Shown: positions 3,825 to 12,673, counted from the stretch's first letter. The stretch: 12,961 nucleotides of DNA from Kofleriaceae bacterium (GCA_024642805.1 JAHEAK010000076.1:1-12961); one strand, 5' to 3'. Program-made: numbers and translations. The notes: generated by a model not told the origin, from the sequence alone.

Positions 3825-6781
3825 TGAATCTGCCTGATGATGTTCTCACCCAGATCGGTGAGATAGAGATTGCCGCTGACTCGATCGAAGACGATGCCTT
3901 GCGGGCTGCTGAATCCAGCCGCCGCGCCCACGCCATCGATGGAACCGGCAACATAAGGCGTTCCTGCCAGCGTGCTCACGCGGCCCGTGCTCAGCTCGAT
4001 CTGGCGGATGACGTGACTACCGCGCTCTGCGACATAGAGGCTGATGTTATCGGGATCGCGATCGTCGCAGGCCATGGCCTCAGGTTTGTCGAATCGAGCA
4101 CCCAGGCCAAAGCCATCGACGTGACCCTGATCGGTCGTAAAGCCAGCCACCGTCGTCACCACTTGTGGCGTCGTCGTAAAATCGATCTTGCGAATCACAT
4201 GCGACTGGAAGGTGGCCCCAGATTCGGCGACGTAGAGGTCACCGCCGCAGACGACCAGGCCGGTGGGATTGCCAAACTTGGCAACCCCAATCAGGCCATC
4301 GATCACGGCCGGGTTCGCGACCGCAGAGCCAGCAAAGGCCTGTGCGCTGCCGGTGTCGAGATCGACCGAGAAGATCTGCTGAATGGCAGGCGCGGCCACG
4401 TAGGCCGTGTTGCCGAGCACGGCCACGCCCCGAATTTGCGCGGCATTGATGGTGACCGAGCCAAGGGCGCCGACATCACCAGTCTGTGGGTCGAGCTCGT
4501 GCAGTACGCGACCCGGAGTGTCTGTGAGGCTGGCAAAGAGTCGACTGGCCGTGCCAGCCAAGTCAAAGCTGAAGGACAGCGCGAAGGGCACAGCTAGGGT
4601 CGAGACGCTTGGATTGGCCGCTGCCAGATCGATGGCTCGGATCGCTGCGTTGCGACTGTCGGCGATGAAGAGTGTGTCGGGGAAGTCATCGAGAATCGTC
4701 AGGCCATAAGGCTGATTGAAGCGAGCGTCTTGCGTGCTGTCGTCGTTTTGATCATCGACGAAGCCCGAATTGGCGGCTCGACCGGCCAGAACGCTGACCG
4801 TGAGTGGCGAGGCGCCTCCGACCGTGGTCTGCAAGATGGTCGAGGCCTGCCGCTCGGCGATGAAGAGGGTGTTGCCATCGATGGCCAGCCGCTGCGGGCG
4901 ATCCAGAACGACATCGGTCGCGATGGTCGTGACCTCGACGGGTTCGACACCGATGTCGATGTGTCGAATGACATTGTTGCCTCGGTCGGCGAGATACAGA
5001 TCGGTCCCAGAGGCAACCAGGCCGTTGGGTGTGTCGAAGCGGGCGGCGGTACCCGTGCCATCGAGCAGAGCAGGGCTGCCAAAGAAGCCAGAGATCGTCG
5101 TGATGGCAAAGGGAGAAAAGGTCACTCGGCGGAGAGTGTGGGTGTCGGCGATGTAGAGGCGGTCATCATCGGCCATAGCCATGCCGCCCACGGTGCCGAA
5201 CTGGGTGCCAATGGGCAGCGAACAGCTGCCCGTGCCTGCCAATGTGGTTATCGTGTCACTGCTCAGATCGAGGCGGCGCAGGCGACATCCGCCAATGGTG
5301 TCCATGAAGATGAGCTCGGTTGCGCTGCGAGCCACGATGAACTCTGGGCCCGATAGCGTGGCCGTGGCAGTAGGGCCGTCTACGCTGCCGGCAACGCCCT
5401 GACCAGCAACGGTCTCTACCGACATCGTGCTCAGATCGATGCGCTTGATGCGGTGGTTGTCGCGATCGGTGACGAACAAGGAGGTGCCGACCAAGGCCAC
5501 GCCATTGGGGCGGGCAAAGCGCGCCGCCAGTCCAATTCCGTCGAGGTCACCACTGATTCCTACGCTTCCTGCAATGGTGCTCACGTCGGCGCTAGTGACG
5601 GCAAGCCGCCGAATCACGCTCGAACCAGGGGCCGTAAAGTAGAGCTGACCGGCCGAGTCAGACACCATGCCCAAGGTCTCTTGCACACGCGCCGCATCGC
5701 CGACGCCATCTGCGTCGCCAGGACCACCAGGTTCGCCAGCAACCAGGCTCACGTCGCCGAAGAGAGAGCAGGTGGGATTGCAGCCGTCCCCGTTGACACT
5801 GTTGTGATCGTCGCAGCGCTCGCTTCCGTTGAGAACACCATCACCGCAGCGAGGAAGTACGCAGTGCAGTAGCTCGCCGCTTCCGCCTTCGAGGGTGACA
5901 TCTTGTCGACAGCCTTCACCAAGGGTGGCCTCATTGGTCGCGCCATCTTCGATTACTACGTTGGCGGCGCCCTCATCGCATTGCTCCTCGTAGACAACGC
6001 CGAAGGCCGGTCCGACGTCGACCACGCCATCCCCACAGGATGGAACTTTGCAGTTGCTACGACAGGCACCCGAGCGCGTGTCGCTGTTCTCTGGGCCTTC
6101 GTCGCACTCTTCGTTGCTAGCTGCGTCGATGACGAAGTCACCACAGAGCGGTTCTTTGCACAGACCCTGACCACAGAAGAACTCGGCACCGCTGTCGGCG
6201 ATTCCGCAGGGGTTGCCGTCGCCAATCGGCACTTGATCGATGTTCTGTGTGGCCTCGTCACACTGATACTCAGTGCAGTCGTTGCCGTCGTCTTTGGCGA
6301 TCGGCTCACAGAAGCCCGCCAGGCACTCCTCGCCTTCGCAATTGCAGCGATGTGGATTGTCGCAGAAGAGCTGGCCATCGAGGCATTCGCTTGCGGCCGT
6401 GCACGGAGACTGCAGCAGGACCTCGCTGGAAGACTCTTTGCCAACCAGCAAGACGGCACTGCCGCGAGCGCGAGCCACCACTGCACCGCTGGCGTCGAGT
6501 GCCTCGACTGCGATGCCGACGGTCTCACCGTTCTTGCCCCAGCCGTTGGCGAGGATCACGAAGGACTTCGGCAAGCTCAGTGCCTTGTCTCCGTCGGTAT
6601 AGGATTGTGAATCGCTACTGAAGATCTCGCTGCCATCGGTGACCAGCGAGTCGAAGCGCAGAGTGACGATCTCATCGCTAATCGAGGGATCCGCCTTCAC
6701 CGTGAGGAGCACGTAGGTGTCCTTGTTGCACGCGCCCAGAACGAGGAGGCAGAGGACTGCCAGTTTGAGTCGATTGAACAT
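3821..6781 (-). CDS. NHL-repeat lipoprotein with Myxococcus-type cysteine-rich repeats
   Basis: About 986 residues. ATG at 6781 is preferred over the adjacent ATG at 6784 because AGGAG then lies 6 bases upstream. The N-terminus has a lipobox (VLGAC, Cys18), so the protein is exported and lipid-anchored. Residues about 20-125 form a beta-rich domain. Residues about 128-340 are Cys-rich and hold CGDxxxD...CDEG and CGDGVLNGSERCDD units, matching the Myxococcus disulfide (DUF4215-type) repeats. From about 345 to the end there are about twelve units that begin with motifs such as VSTIAG, VETVAG, ITTLAG and VTTVAG, followed by DGxxxxARFxxPxG and LYVADxxNHxIRxID. These are NHL blades, enough for two six-bladed propellers. 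It probably acts as a surface binding or scaffolding protein. It is coupled to the upstream TPR gene and the downstream pqqD-like gene. Confidence 0.92.
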   Translation of the reverse strand: MFNRLKLAVLCLLVLGACNKDTYVLLTVKADPSISDEIVTLRFDSLVTDGSEIFSSDSQSYTDGDKALSLPKSFVILANGWGKNGETVGIAVEALDASGAVVARARGSAVLLVGKESSSEVLLQSPCTAASECLDGQLFCDNPHRCNCEGEECLAGFCEPIAKDDGNDCTEYQCDEATQNIDQVPIGDGNPCGIADSGAEFFCGQGLCKEPLCGDFVIDAASNEECDEGPENSDTRSGACRSNCKVPSCGDGVVDVGPAFGVVYEEQCDEGAANVVIEDGATNEATLGEGCRQDVTLEGGSGELLHCVLPRCGDGVLNGSERCDDHNSVNGDGCNPTCSLFGDVSLVAGEPGGPGDADGVGDAARVQETLGMVSDSAGQLYFTAPGSSVIRRLAVTSADVSTIAGSVGISGDLDGIGLAARFARPNGVALVGTSLFVTDRDNHRIKRIDLSTMSVETVAGQGVAGSVDGPTATATLSGPEFIVARSATELIFMDTIGGCRLRRLDLSSDTITTLAGTGSCSLPIGTQFGTVGGMAMADDDRLYIADTHTLRRVTFSPFAITTISGFFGSPALLDGTGTAARFDTPNGLVASGTDLYLADRGNNVIRHIDIGVEPVEVTTIATDVVLDRPQRLAIDGNTLFIAERQASTILQTTVGGASPLTVSVLAGRAANSGFVDDQNDDSTQDARFNQPYGLTILDDFPDTLFIADSRNAAIRAIDLAAANPSVSTLAVPFALSFSFDLAGTASRLFASLTDTPGRVLHELDPQTGDVGALGSVTINAAQIRGVAVLGNTAYVAAPAIQQIFSVDLDTGSAQAFAGSAVANPAVIDGLIGVAKFGNPTGLVVCGGDLYVAESGATFQSHVIRKIDFTTTPQVVTTVAGFTTDQGHVDGFGLGARFDKPEAMACDDRDPDNISLYVAERGSHVIRQIELSTGRVSTLAGTPYVAGSIDGVGAAAGFSSPQGIVFDRVSGNLYLTDLGENIIRQIQ

Positions 6782-6787
6782 CATGAG

Positions 6788-6792
6788 CTCCT
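6788..6792 (-). promoter_or_regulatory. Ribosome-binding site for the NHL lipoprotein, overlapping upstream stop
   Basis: AGGAG on the minus strand (6792-6788) overlaps the TAG stop of the TPR gene (6793-6791). It lies 6 bases from ATG 6781 but only 3 from ATG 6784, which decides for the second ATG and points to translational coupling. Confidence 0.6.
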
Positions 6793-8233
6793 AGAGATTT
6801 CCCACTTCTGGAGCGGGCAATTCACCCGATTTGATGATGGCGTAGGTCGCGATGCTGCCCGCGACGACGGCACCGGTGCCTGCCCAAAACCACCAGCGCT
6901 TGTAGATGGGTGGTGGACGCACGATGGCGTCTTTGCTGACCAGGAAGGCCAAGGGCGCTGCATCGGTGCCGAGGGTGTGCAGTTGGTTGTCGTAGGCGTC
7001 GGTGGCCGTGATGTAGTACTGCATCTTGTACTCCTTGCCTTTGCGAGGCATGGGGTTGGCAGGCAGCTCGATGGCATCGCTGTCGCTGCGCATGGCCAGC
7101 GTCGTCCAATCCTCGCTGCCTTCCTTGCGGAAGCGCACGCTGCGATTCTTGATCATCTCGAGTGGGTCCGATGAAATCAGCACCGGCACCTTCACAGGCT
7201 TTTTAGGAGCAACCGTTCCGGGTGGTAGATGCTCCATGTTGAAAGGGGCACGTGTGGCCCAAAACTCCTTGGCATCGGCGAAGGCGGGCGCTGCCTGCTC
7301 GCTGATGCCCGTACCGTCTGCGGCCGGTTCTAGGGCCAGGTAGTGCTCGAATGCGTCGACGGCCATCGATTGCTTGCCAGCCATGGCGGCCGCCTGTCCT
7401 CGCAAACGATAGATCTGAATCAGGCTGAGACTCGAGTTGCCTTTGGCCTTCTCGGCTTTGTCCAGCTCCGCGAGTGCAGCCTCACCATCGCCTTGCGCGT
7501 AGAATGCGCGCGCCTGTTTCATGGTGGCCGACTCGTTGCTTCGCGCCTGCGCCTCGCGCCGACGTTGGTAGTCTTCGCGCTGGGTGGCAAGCTCTTTGAG
7601 CAACTCGTCGATGACTTTCTCGTCAACCTGATCACCGCCGAGCTGGCGATAGCTTCGAATCAGTGTTTCCGCTCGCGCAAGGCGAGCGAGCTTGGCATCG
7701 ACCTTGAACTGTCGGCGCTCTGCTTGCGCGATGTTGTAGAGGATGGCGACGTGGCCAGAGAGCTGATAGGCGGCGTCGTATTCGCGCAGAGCGTCCTCGA
7801 ACTGGCTGGCGTTCATCGCCTCGCCTGCGGCCTCGAAGCGGCGCTTGGCTTCGTCGACTGACAAAGCCTTGACCTCGTCAAGATTTGCCTGAGCCAACTC
7901 CCGCTCTCGGGGGCCCGGGTCGGCCTTCTCGATGAACTCCGAGTAGAGCTTGGCGGCTCGAGCAAGCTTGTCGTAGTCACCGTCTTTTTGAAATTGTCGC
8001 CGAAGGGCCTGCGCCACGTTGAAGAGCAGAACCGGTGACCGGCTCATGCGAAAGGCGGCCTCGTATCGCTGAGCTGCTTTGACGAAGTTGCCGTCAGCGT
8101 AAAACTCCTGGCCTTCCTTGTAGGCCTCACGGGCGTCGGCGAAGCTATCGGCGCGTGCTTTCGTGTGGCCAAGCAAACAAACCAGTGCCACCACGAGCAC
8201 GAGCGAAAACACGGACCTAGTCCTGCGGATCAT
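6791..8233 (-). CDS. Exported TPR-repeat protein with C-terminal membrane anchor
   Basis: 480 residues. The N-terminus is a signal peptide (RRTRSVFSLVLVVALVCLL, then ARADSFADA), with cleavage likely after ARA. Two similar tetratricopeptide blocks follow (about 30-120 and 130-215), each with the pattern ARxxYxxGxxFYxxGxFxxAAxxYExA and a LLFNVAQALRRQF or ILYNIAQAERRQF helix. A third block lies at about 235-310. A Pro-rich segment leads into a beta-rich domain (about 335-440), and a KRWWFWAGTGAVVAGSI membrane segment sits near 445-468, close to the end. Such TPR proteins commonly accompany PEGA-domain kinases in myxobacteria and probably scaffold envelope protein complexes. It lies 50 bases downstream of the kinase gene and 6-9 bases upstream of the NHL gene. 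The specific partner is unknown. Confidence 0.88.
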   Translation of the reverse strand: MIRRTRSVFSLVLVVALVCLLGHTKARADSFADAREAYKEGQEFYADGNFVKAAQRYEAAFRMSRSPVLLFNVAQALRRQFQKDGDYDKLARAAKLYSEFIEKADPGPRERELAQANLDEVKALSVDEAKRRFEAAGEAMNASQFEDALREYDAAYQLSGHVAILYNIAQAERRQFKVDAKLARLARAETLIRSYRQLGGDQVDEKVIDELLKELATQREDYQRRREAQARSNESATMKQARAFYAQGDGEAALAELDKAEKAKGNSSLSLIQIYRLRGQAAAMAGKQSMAVDAFEHYLALEPAADGTGISEQAAPAFADAKEFWATRAPFNMEHLPPGTVAPKKPVKVPVLISSDPLEMIKNRSVRFRKEGSEDWTTLAMRSDSDAIELPANPMPRKGKEYKMQYYITATDAYDNQLHTLGTDAAPLAFLVSKDAIVRPPPIYKRWWFWAGTGAVVAGSIATYAIIKSGELPAPEVGNL

Positions 8234-8238
8234 CAGTT

Positions 8239-8245
8239 CCTCCCC
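8239..8245 (-). promoter_or_regulatory. Strong ribosome-binding site for the TPR gene
   Basis: GGGGAGG on the minus strand (8245-8239) lies 5 bases before the ATG at 8233. It is the best Shine-Dalgarno sequence in the operon and fixes that start. The 50-base gap (8234-8283) also holds a short imperfect CCGC/GCGG dyad but no convincing terminator. Confidence 0.7.
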
Positions 8246-8283
8246 AACTGCCTACTGCAGCCGCCACCATTGTTGCGGAGGGG

Positions 8284-10188
8284 CTACTTCCAGTCGAGTG
8301 TCGTGTCCCGGTCTTTGATCTTGTCGGGCTGTTTTTCGTCACCGCCCTTGGTGTCACCGCCTTTGGTGTCACCGCCTTTGGTGTCACCGCCTTTGGTGTC
8401 ACCGCTCTTGGTATCACCGGTCTTGGTGTCACCAGAGTTATTGCCGCTCAGCTTGCGGGTTCGCTTGAGTTCGATCTCTCGTGCGACGCGCAGACCTGCC
8501 CCGACCTCGATCTCAAAACTCTCGGACTCGTACCCGCGTGCTCGCACTTCGATGGCGTGGATTCCAGCGGCGATCGCTGCCACCTCGACGTGCTTGCCCT
8601 TGCCGACCAGTGCCTCATCGACGAAGACCTCAGCACGCGCGGAGCCGGTGTCGATGATGAGAATGCCTGGCTCGGGGGCAACAGGTGTGTCGACGGGCGG
8701 GTCGACGGGCGGGTCGACGGGCGGATCTTGCGGGGTGTCCTGCACGAGGACGCTGGCGTCGATGGAAGCAGCGGCGATCTTGGCGGGTGGCGCGGCATCG
8801 GACTTGTTTGCAGAGCCGCCGGCGAGCAGGGCGTAGGCGGCGCCTCCTAGCAACAAACAACCAGCGCCTGCGAAGGCGAAGAGGCGCGCCTGCGAGGGCG
8901 AGGGCGAGGGCGAGTCGTGCGAGTGCTCGACTTCCATGCGCGCGGTGGGGCCAGCCGATGCGATGGCAAGGCCGTCGGGTCGAGGCGTCTCCGCACGATG
9001 GACCAAGGTGTCAGCGGATGAAGCCGAGACCAGTTCATCGACCGTGGCAGGACCAGAATGGCGAAGCTCTCCAGGATTCTCCTGTGCGCTCTTGAGCGCG
9101 TCGGAAAGGGCGGTGGCTGAGCTGTAGCGATCATCGGGATCTTTGGCCAGGCACTTGAGAATGATGTCCTCGAAGGCCTGTGGCACCGGAGCGTGCTTGC
9201 TCGGCGGCGGCGGCTCCTCGGATGCAACCCGCATGAAGAGTTGCAGGACGTGCTCGCAGCCCTCGAAGGGAAAGTGATTGGTGAACATGCGGTAGAGCAT
9301 GACGCCGAGCGCGTAAATGTCGGTGCGCAGATCGATTTGCGTGCCTCGGCACTGCTCGGGCGACATGTAATCGGGCGTGCCCAGCGCCATGCCGGTTTGC
9401 GTTCTCGATCGGCTCTCGTCACCTGCGAGTTTGGCGATACCGAAGTCCAGGAGCTTGATGCCCCGACCGCGCGCGTCCTTGATGAGGAAGACATTGTCGG
9501 GTTTAAGATCGCGGTGGATGATCTCTTGATCGTGGGCCGCCTGGAGCGCGTCGAGAGTCTGCACCAGAATTTCGACGATCTCGTCGACCCCGAGGATTCC
9601 CTTGTCCTCGATCTCATCCTCGAGGCTGCAGCCGTCGAGATGCTCCATGATGTAGTAGTGCCGACCGTCGGTGTGTTGGCCGAAGGAGAAGACATCAACG
9701 ATGTTGGGATGACCGATCTGGTTGACCGCTCTGGCCTCGGCGATGAAGCGTCGCACTACCTCGCGATTGGCGGCCACGCTGTCGGTGAGGACTTTGACCG
9801 CAACCTTCTTGCCAATGAGTGGATGAATGGCCGAGTAGACCTCGCCCATGCCGCCCTGACCTAATTTCCCGGTGACCTTGAATTCGCCCATCATCGTGCC
9901 TGCGATGATGGGTTGGGATTCTTCTGGCATCATGTCGTCGATGTCAGTAAGGGCTGCCTGATTGGCAGCTTGAGCTGACACCCGACGGGCCGTCTGATTG
10001 CGCTGAGGCGACCCCGTCTTGATAGCGACCGCCGTGGCGGCGACCTCACTTGCTCCACGTTGTGGCGACTCGCGCATGAGCGTGCCCGAGGCATGGGCCT
10101 GGCGCAGCTCGGTGCCATCGTGAGGGCAGGTGGTGGCCGAGGCCGGCACCTCTCGATCGCAGCTTGGGCAGGTAGTGGTCGCGCTCAT
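8284..10188 (-). CDS. Membrane Ser/Thr protein kinase with PEGA domain and GDTK-repeat tail
   Basis: 634 residues. The N-terminus has a zinc-ribbon-like motif (Cys7, Cys10, Cys21, then PHDGTEL). The kinase domain (about 103-370) is complete: Gly loop GQGGMGEV (110-117), VAVK Lys132, Glu151, HRDLKPDN (225-232), DFG (248-250) and GTPDYMSPEQ (270-279), so it should be active. A Ser/Pro-rich juxtamembrane stretch precedes one membrane helix (about 436-457). Outside are a VDPP-repeat linker (488-502), a PEGA domain (about 505-575) and a hydrophilic tail of about six G(G/S/T)DTK units (584-617). It probably senses an envelope signal through the PEGA side and phosphorylates cytosolic proteins; the substrate is unknown. 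The nearest AGGAG is 14 bases from the ATG, so its ribosome-binding site is weak. The gene lies 39 bases after the propeller gene. Confidence 0.95.
   Translation of the reverse strand: MSATTTCPSCDREVPASATTCPHDGTELRQAHASGTLMRESPQRGASEVAATAVAIKTGSPQRNQTARRVSAQAANQAALTDIDDMMPEESQPIIAGTMMGEFKVTGKLGQGGMGEVYSAIHPLIGKKVAVKVLTDSVAANREVVRRFIAEARAVNQIGHPNIVDVFSFGQHTDGRHYYIMEHLDGCSLEDEIEDKGILGVDEIVEILVQTLDALQAAHDQEIIHRDLKPDNVFLIKDARGRGIKLLDFGIAKLAGDESRSRTQTGMALGTPDYMSPEQCRGTQIDLRTDIYALGVMLYRMFTNHFPFEGCEHVLQLFMRVASEEPPPPSKHAPVPQAFEDIILKCLAKDPDDRYSSATALSDALKSAQENPGELRHSGPATVDELVSASSADTLVHRAETPRPDGLAIASAGPTARMEVEHSHDSPSPSPSQARLFAFAGAGCLLLGGAAYALLAGGSANKSDAAPPAKIAAASIDASVLVQDTPQDPPVDPPVDPPVDTPVAPEPGILIIDTGSARAEVFVDEALVGKGKHVEVAAIAAGIHAIEVRARGYESESFEIEVGAGLRVAREIELKRTRKLSGNNSGDTKTGDTKSGDTKGGDTKGGDTKGGDTKGGDEKQPDKIKDRDTTLDWK
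8341..8430 (-). repeat. 15-bp tandem repeat, six copies, encoding the GDTK tail of the kinase
   Basis: Six consecutive 15-base units start at 8341, 8356, 8371, 8386, 8401 and 8416. The second to fourth are identical (accgcctttggtgtc) and the outer ones differ at one to three positions. Because the unit is five codons, copy changes keep the frame and only lengthen or shorten the extracytoplasmic tail. Confidence 0.9.
8689..8724 (-). repeat. 12-bp tandem repeat, three copies, in kinase linker
   Basis: Three identical copies of gtcgacgggcgg (8689, 8701, 8713) encode the PPVD repeats of the linker between the membrane helix and the PEGA domain. Confidence 0.85.
8892..8914 (-). repeat. 6-bp tandem repeat encoding a Ser-Pro run in the kinase
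   Basis: The hexamer gcgagg occurs three times plus a partial copy. It encodes alternating Ser-Pro (DSPSPSPSQ) just before the membrane helix. Confidence 0.8.
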
Positions 10189-10227
10189 CGTAGTCAGCTC
10201 ATCTCCTGTCTCGGATTCGAAATAGGC

Positions 10228-12663
10228 TTAAGGGCAGTTGATCGTGATGGTCTGTACGGCGTCGTTGGGCACGAAGGTCACCGTATTGCCATCCCCGATG
10301 GTGCCACCCGGGCAGGTGGCATAGGCCCGAATGGGGCCGTTCATGTAGTTTCCGTAATCGAGAAAGGTGACCACACCGCTGCCGTTGGTGGCCTGCAGAT
10401 TCGAAAAGGAAGGCGTGTTGGTGACACTCTCTTCGAAACTTTTGGCGAAGAACTTGTCGGGGGCATTGCCGAGTTGCACGGGAGCATCCGACAAGGGTGC
10501 GCCGCTTCCGTTGAGCGCGCGGACTCGCAGGAAGCCCATGTTGTCGGTGTCGCTATTGAAGCCGCAGTCGCTACCACCGTTGCCCATGGTCACAGGAATG
10601 TCGAGAATGAGGTTGCTCTGATCGGTGTCGATGCAGGTGCCGCCGTCGCTCATCGTTACCGTCGCGCGGATCTTGTAGGGCTCGCCTGTGACGCCGGGCT
10701 GGCCGGAGGGGCGAGCGGCCACGTAGGCGTAGTAGGTGCCGACCTGGCTCGAGGCCAGAAGGCCACCATCGGCAAGCGAGACCGAAGATGCCGTGAGTGG
10801 ATTGAAGGTAATGGGATCCAGGAATTGCGGAGCATCACCGCTGCCATTGCAGGTTGGGCACACCTCCATGCTGATTGTGCCGTTGGCAGTGCTGATATCG
10901 AAGGGCATTTGGCTCCTGTCGACCAGGTGGATCCAGATGGCCGTTTGGGCCCCGCTGCCATGATCGAGGCAAGCATTTTGACCAACCGTCATGGTCGTCT
11001 GGATGCCGCACCACTGGGTGATGTTTACATCGAAGCCCATGGGCGGCGCTGGACAGGTGATGGGCTGATCGGCTTCGACCAAGAGTTTGCGTGGGTTGAT
11101 GAAGTTGCCATTGGCATCAGTGCAGCTGCACGCGTCTGGTCGAAGCTGGCACTCAGAGTAGCCCTTGCAGACGCCGGCATTGCACTCGTCGCCAGAGGTG
11201 TTGTTGTCTAGGTCGGTACAGCCACCGCCATCGGGCTTGGGAGTAGCAACGCAGACCCCGGATCTGCAGGCCCAGCTGGAGCAAGCCGTGGGTGCTAGCC
11301 CGCAATCGCCAGAGTTGGAGCACAATCCCGGGTTGGCAACCGAGAGATCGAGGTTCGCGCCCGGTGCCGCTGACATGACCGACATGATGGTTTCCGCCGT
11401 CCACGGCGTGCAGAACTTGGCAAGTTGGCCCTTGCTCGAGCCTGCGACCATCTGAATGTTGCTGCCTTCGAAGACAAAGCTTGCGTCGCCGACCGTGCCA
11501 CCCACGTCAACGGCTCGAGTCGCCTCGACGGCTCCATCGACCACGTTGAGCTGATAGACCTGGCCATCGTCAGCGCCGACATAGATCTTGCCGCTGGATG
11601 CTTCGATGGCGACGCGACTGGTGGCGGCCGGCGCGGTCACGCCGTCTTCCGGATCGACCAAGGAGGTGGTCCACACCGAGCTGCCGTAGGAATCATCGTC
11701 GCGCACGAGCCAGACGTCGCCGAAGAAATCCACGGCGGCGATGAGCTCGCCATAGGGCGGGCGGAACTCGGCAAAGATGTTGGTCATGATCGGGATGCCG
11801 CCATTGCTCAGACTCCAGATGGAGGATCCATCCGACTTGTTGATGGCCTTCATGTCGCCAAAGAGGGTGGCCAGGTAGATGCGATCGCCACGCACGACGG
11901 GGGTGGTGTAGATCTGACCGACGTTTGCCGACCAGGCCTTGGTGCCGGTGATGACGTCGATGGACCACAGGCTATGCTGCGACGATGAGGCCGTCCTATC
12001 GGTGGCGACGATGAGTCGATCTTCGCTGACGTCGAGGAAGGGAGACTCGTGGACGACGTCCATGCTCAGAGCGCCGCCGGAGTTGAAGGTCCACAGCACC
12101 GTGCCGGTCTTGGCGTTGAGCGCGATAATCTGGTTGTCCTCGTTGGGGGTGGTTCCACAGCGGTGGCTGGTAGCCACGTACACCAGATCGGTTGCGTAGG
12201 TGGCTTTGAACGAGTCGGTGGCGAAACGGCGCAAGTGCACGACCGGGGTGGCGGTCAGGGTATCGAGACCGCAAGACTTGAGATCCACAGACCACTCGTC
12301 GATGCCGGTGCCCGGATTCTCGGGATCGATCCGCCTGACGATGCCGTCCTGTTGGGCAATGAAGACACCGTAACTGCCGTCGTTCATGTGCACGGGGTTC
12401 GGCAAGTTTTCCGCGGCATCACTGAGGGCTGCGGTGTCGACGGTCTTCATGTCACTCGTCGAGCGAATGTGCAGGGTAGTGCTCGAGACAACGGCCGTTA
12501 GGCCCAGGGTTGGATGCGGAGCCGCCGGGGAAAGCGCCGAGGCGCCGATGGAGTCGGAGGCCTCGGAGGAGTCGATCGTTGGATCGATGCAGGTGGCATC
12601 GGCCGAGGGCGCCATGGACAGGGCACCTGCCAGTGCCGCGATCGTCATCAAGAACTTGTGCAT
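10228..12663 (-). CDS. Secreted PQQ-like beta-propeller protein with Cys-rich and C-terminal domains
   Basis: About 811 residues from ATG at 12663, preferred because GAGG sits 6 bases upstream. A GTG at 12675, overlapping the upstream stop as GTGA, is the alternative. A signal peptide (MHKFLMTIAALAGALSMAPS, then ADA before TC) directs export. Residues about 45-420 form a PQQ-like propeller, with blade units such as QIIALNAKTGTVLWTF, LWSIDVITGTKAWSA, MKAINKSDGSSIWSL and VYQLNVVDG. Residues about 448-520 are Cys-rich (CSNSGDCGLAPTACSSWACR and similar), like Myxococcus disulfide repeats. The remaining 290 residues are beta-rich and end in an Ig-like segment. No enzyme motif or PQQ cofactor use is evident, so a binding or structural surface role is likelier than dehydrogenase activity. 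It is a paralog of the protein cut off at the left edge and is paired with a small lipoprotein upstream. Confidence 0.9.
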   Translation of the reverse strand: MHKFLMTIAALAGALSMAPSADATCIDPTIDSSEASDSIGASALSPAAPHPTLGLTAVVSSTTLHIRSTSDMKTVDTAALSDAAENLPNPVHMNDGSYGVFIAQQDGIVRRIDPENPGTGIDEWSVDLKSCGLDTLTATPVVHLRRFATDSFKATYATDLVYVATSHRCGTTPNEDNQIIALNAKTGTVLWTFNSGGALSMDVVHESPFLDVSEDRLIVATDRTASSSQHSLWSIDVITGTKAWSANVGQIYTTPVVRGDRIYLATLFGDMKAINKSDGSSIWSLSNGGIPIMTNIFAEFRPPYGELIAAVDFFGDVWLVRDDDSYGSSVWTTSLVDPEDGVTAPAATSRVAIEASSGKIYVGADDGQVYQLNVVDGAVEATRAVDVGGTVGDASFVFEGSNIQMVAGSSKGQLAKFCTPWTAETIMSVMSAAPGANLDLSVANPGLCSNSGDCGLAPTACSSWACRSGVCVATPKPDGGGCTDLDNNTSGDECNAGVCKGYSECQLRPDACSCTDANGNFINPRKLLVEADQPITCPAPPMGFDVNITQWCGIQTTMTVGQNACLDHGSGAQTAIWIHLVDRSQMPFDISTANGTISMEVCPTCNGSGDAPQFLDPITFNPLTASSVSLADGGLLASSQVGTYYAYVAARPSGQPGVTGEPYKIRATVTMSDGGTCIDTDQSNLILDIPVTMGNGGSDCGFNSDTDNMGFLRVRALNGSGAPLSDAPVQLGNAPDKFFAKSFEESVTNTPSFSNLQATNGSGVVTFLDYGNYMNGPIRAYATCPGGTIGDGNTVTFVPNDAVQTITINCP

Positions 12664-12669
12664 AGGGCG

Positions 12670-12673
12670 CCTC
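12670..12673 (-). promoter_or_regulatory. Ribosome-binding site that decides the propeller start
   Basis: GAGG on the minus strand (12673-12670) lies 6 bases from ATG 12663 and overlaps the TGA stop of the upstream lipoprotein gene (12674-12672). It supports the ATG over the GTG at 12675, which has only a weak and distant AGG, and indicates translational coupling of the pair. Confidence 0.5.

Noticed and set aside
5903..6610. 235-codon plus-strand frame, partly hydrophobic
   Set aside because: It is a shadow of the Cys-rich region of the NHL lipoprotein. The minus-strand frame has a signal peptide, disulfide repeats and good start signals.
8261..8278. CCGC/GCGG dyad between the kinase and TPR genes as a terminator
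   Set aside because: The stem is short and imperfect with no T-run, and the next gene starts 28 bases later with a strong ribosome-binding site.
8341..8430. Possible CRISPR-like repeat array
   Set aside because: The units are contiguous 15-mers with no spacers and lie in frame inside the kinase gene.
8847..9698. 283-codon minus-strand frame
   Set aside because: It is the kinase gene read in another frame; it is Ser/Arg/Pro-rich without domains.
10060..11211. 383-codon open frame on the plus strand
   Set aside because: It lies antisense to the kinase start and the propeller gene, both of which have clear domains. Its product shows no recognisable motif. Long antisense frames are common in high-GC DNA.
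10228..12663. PQQ-dependent dehydrogenase
   Set aside because: The propeller repeats resemble PQQ-like blades, but no catalytic or cofactor-binding motif is evident, and the Cys-rich and Ig-like additions indicate a surface protein.
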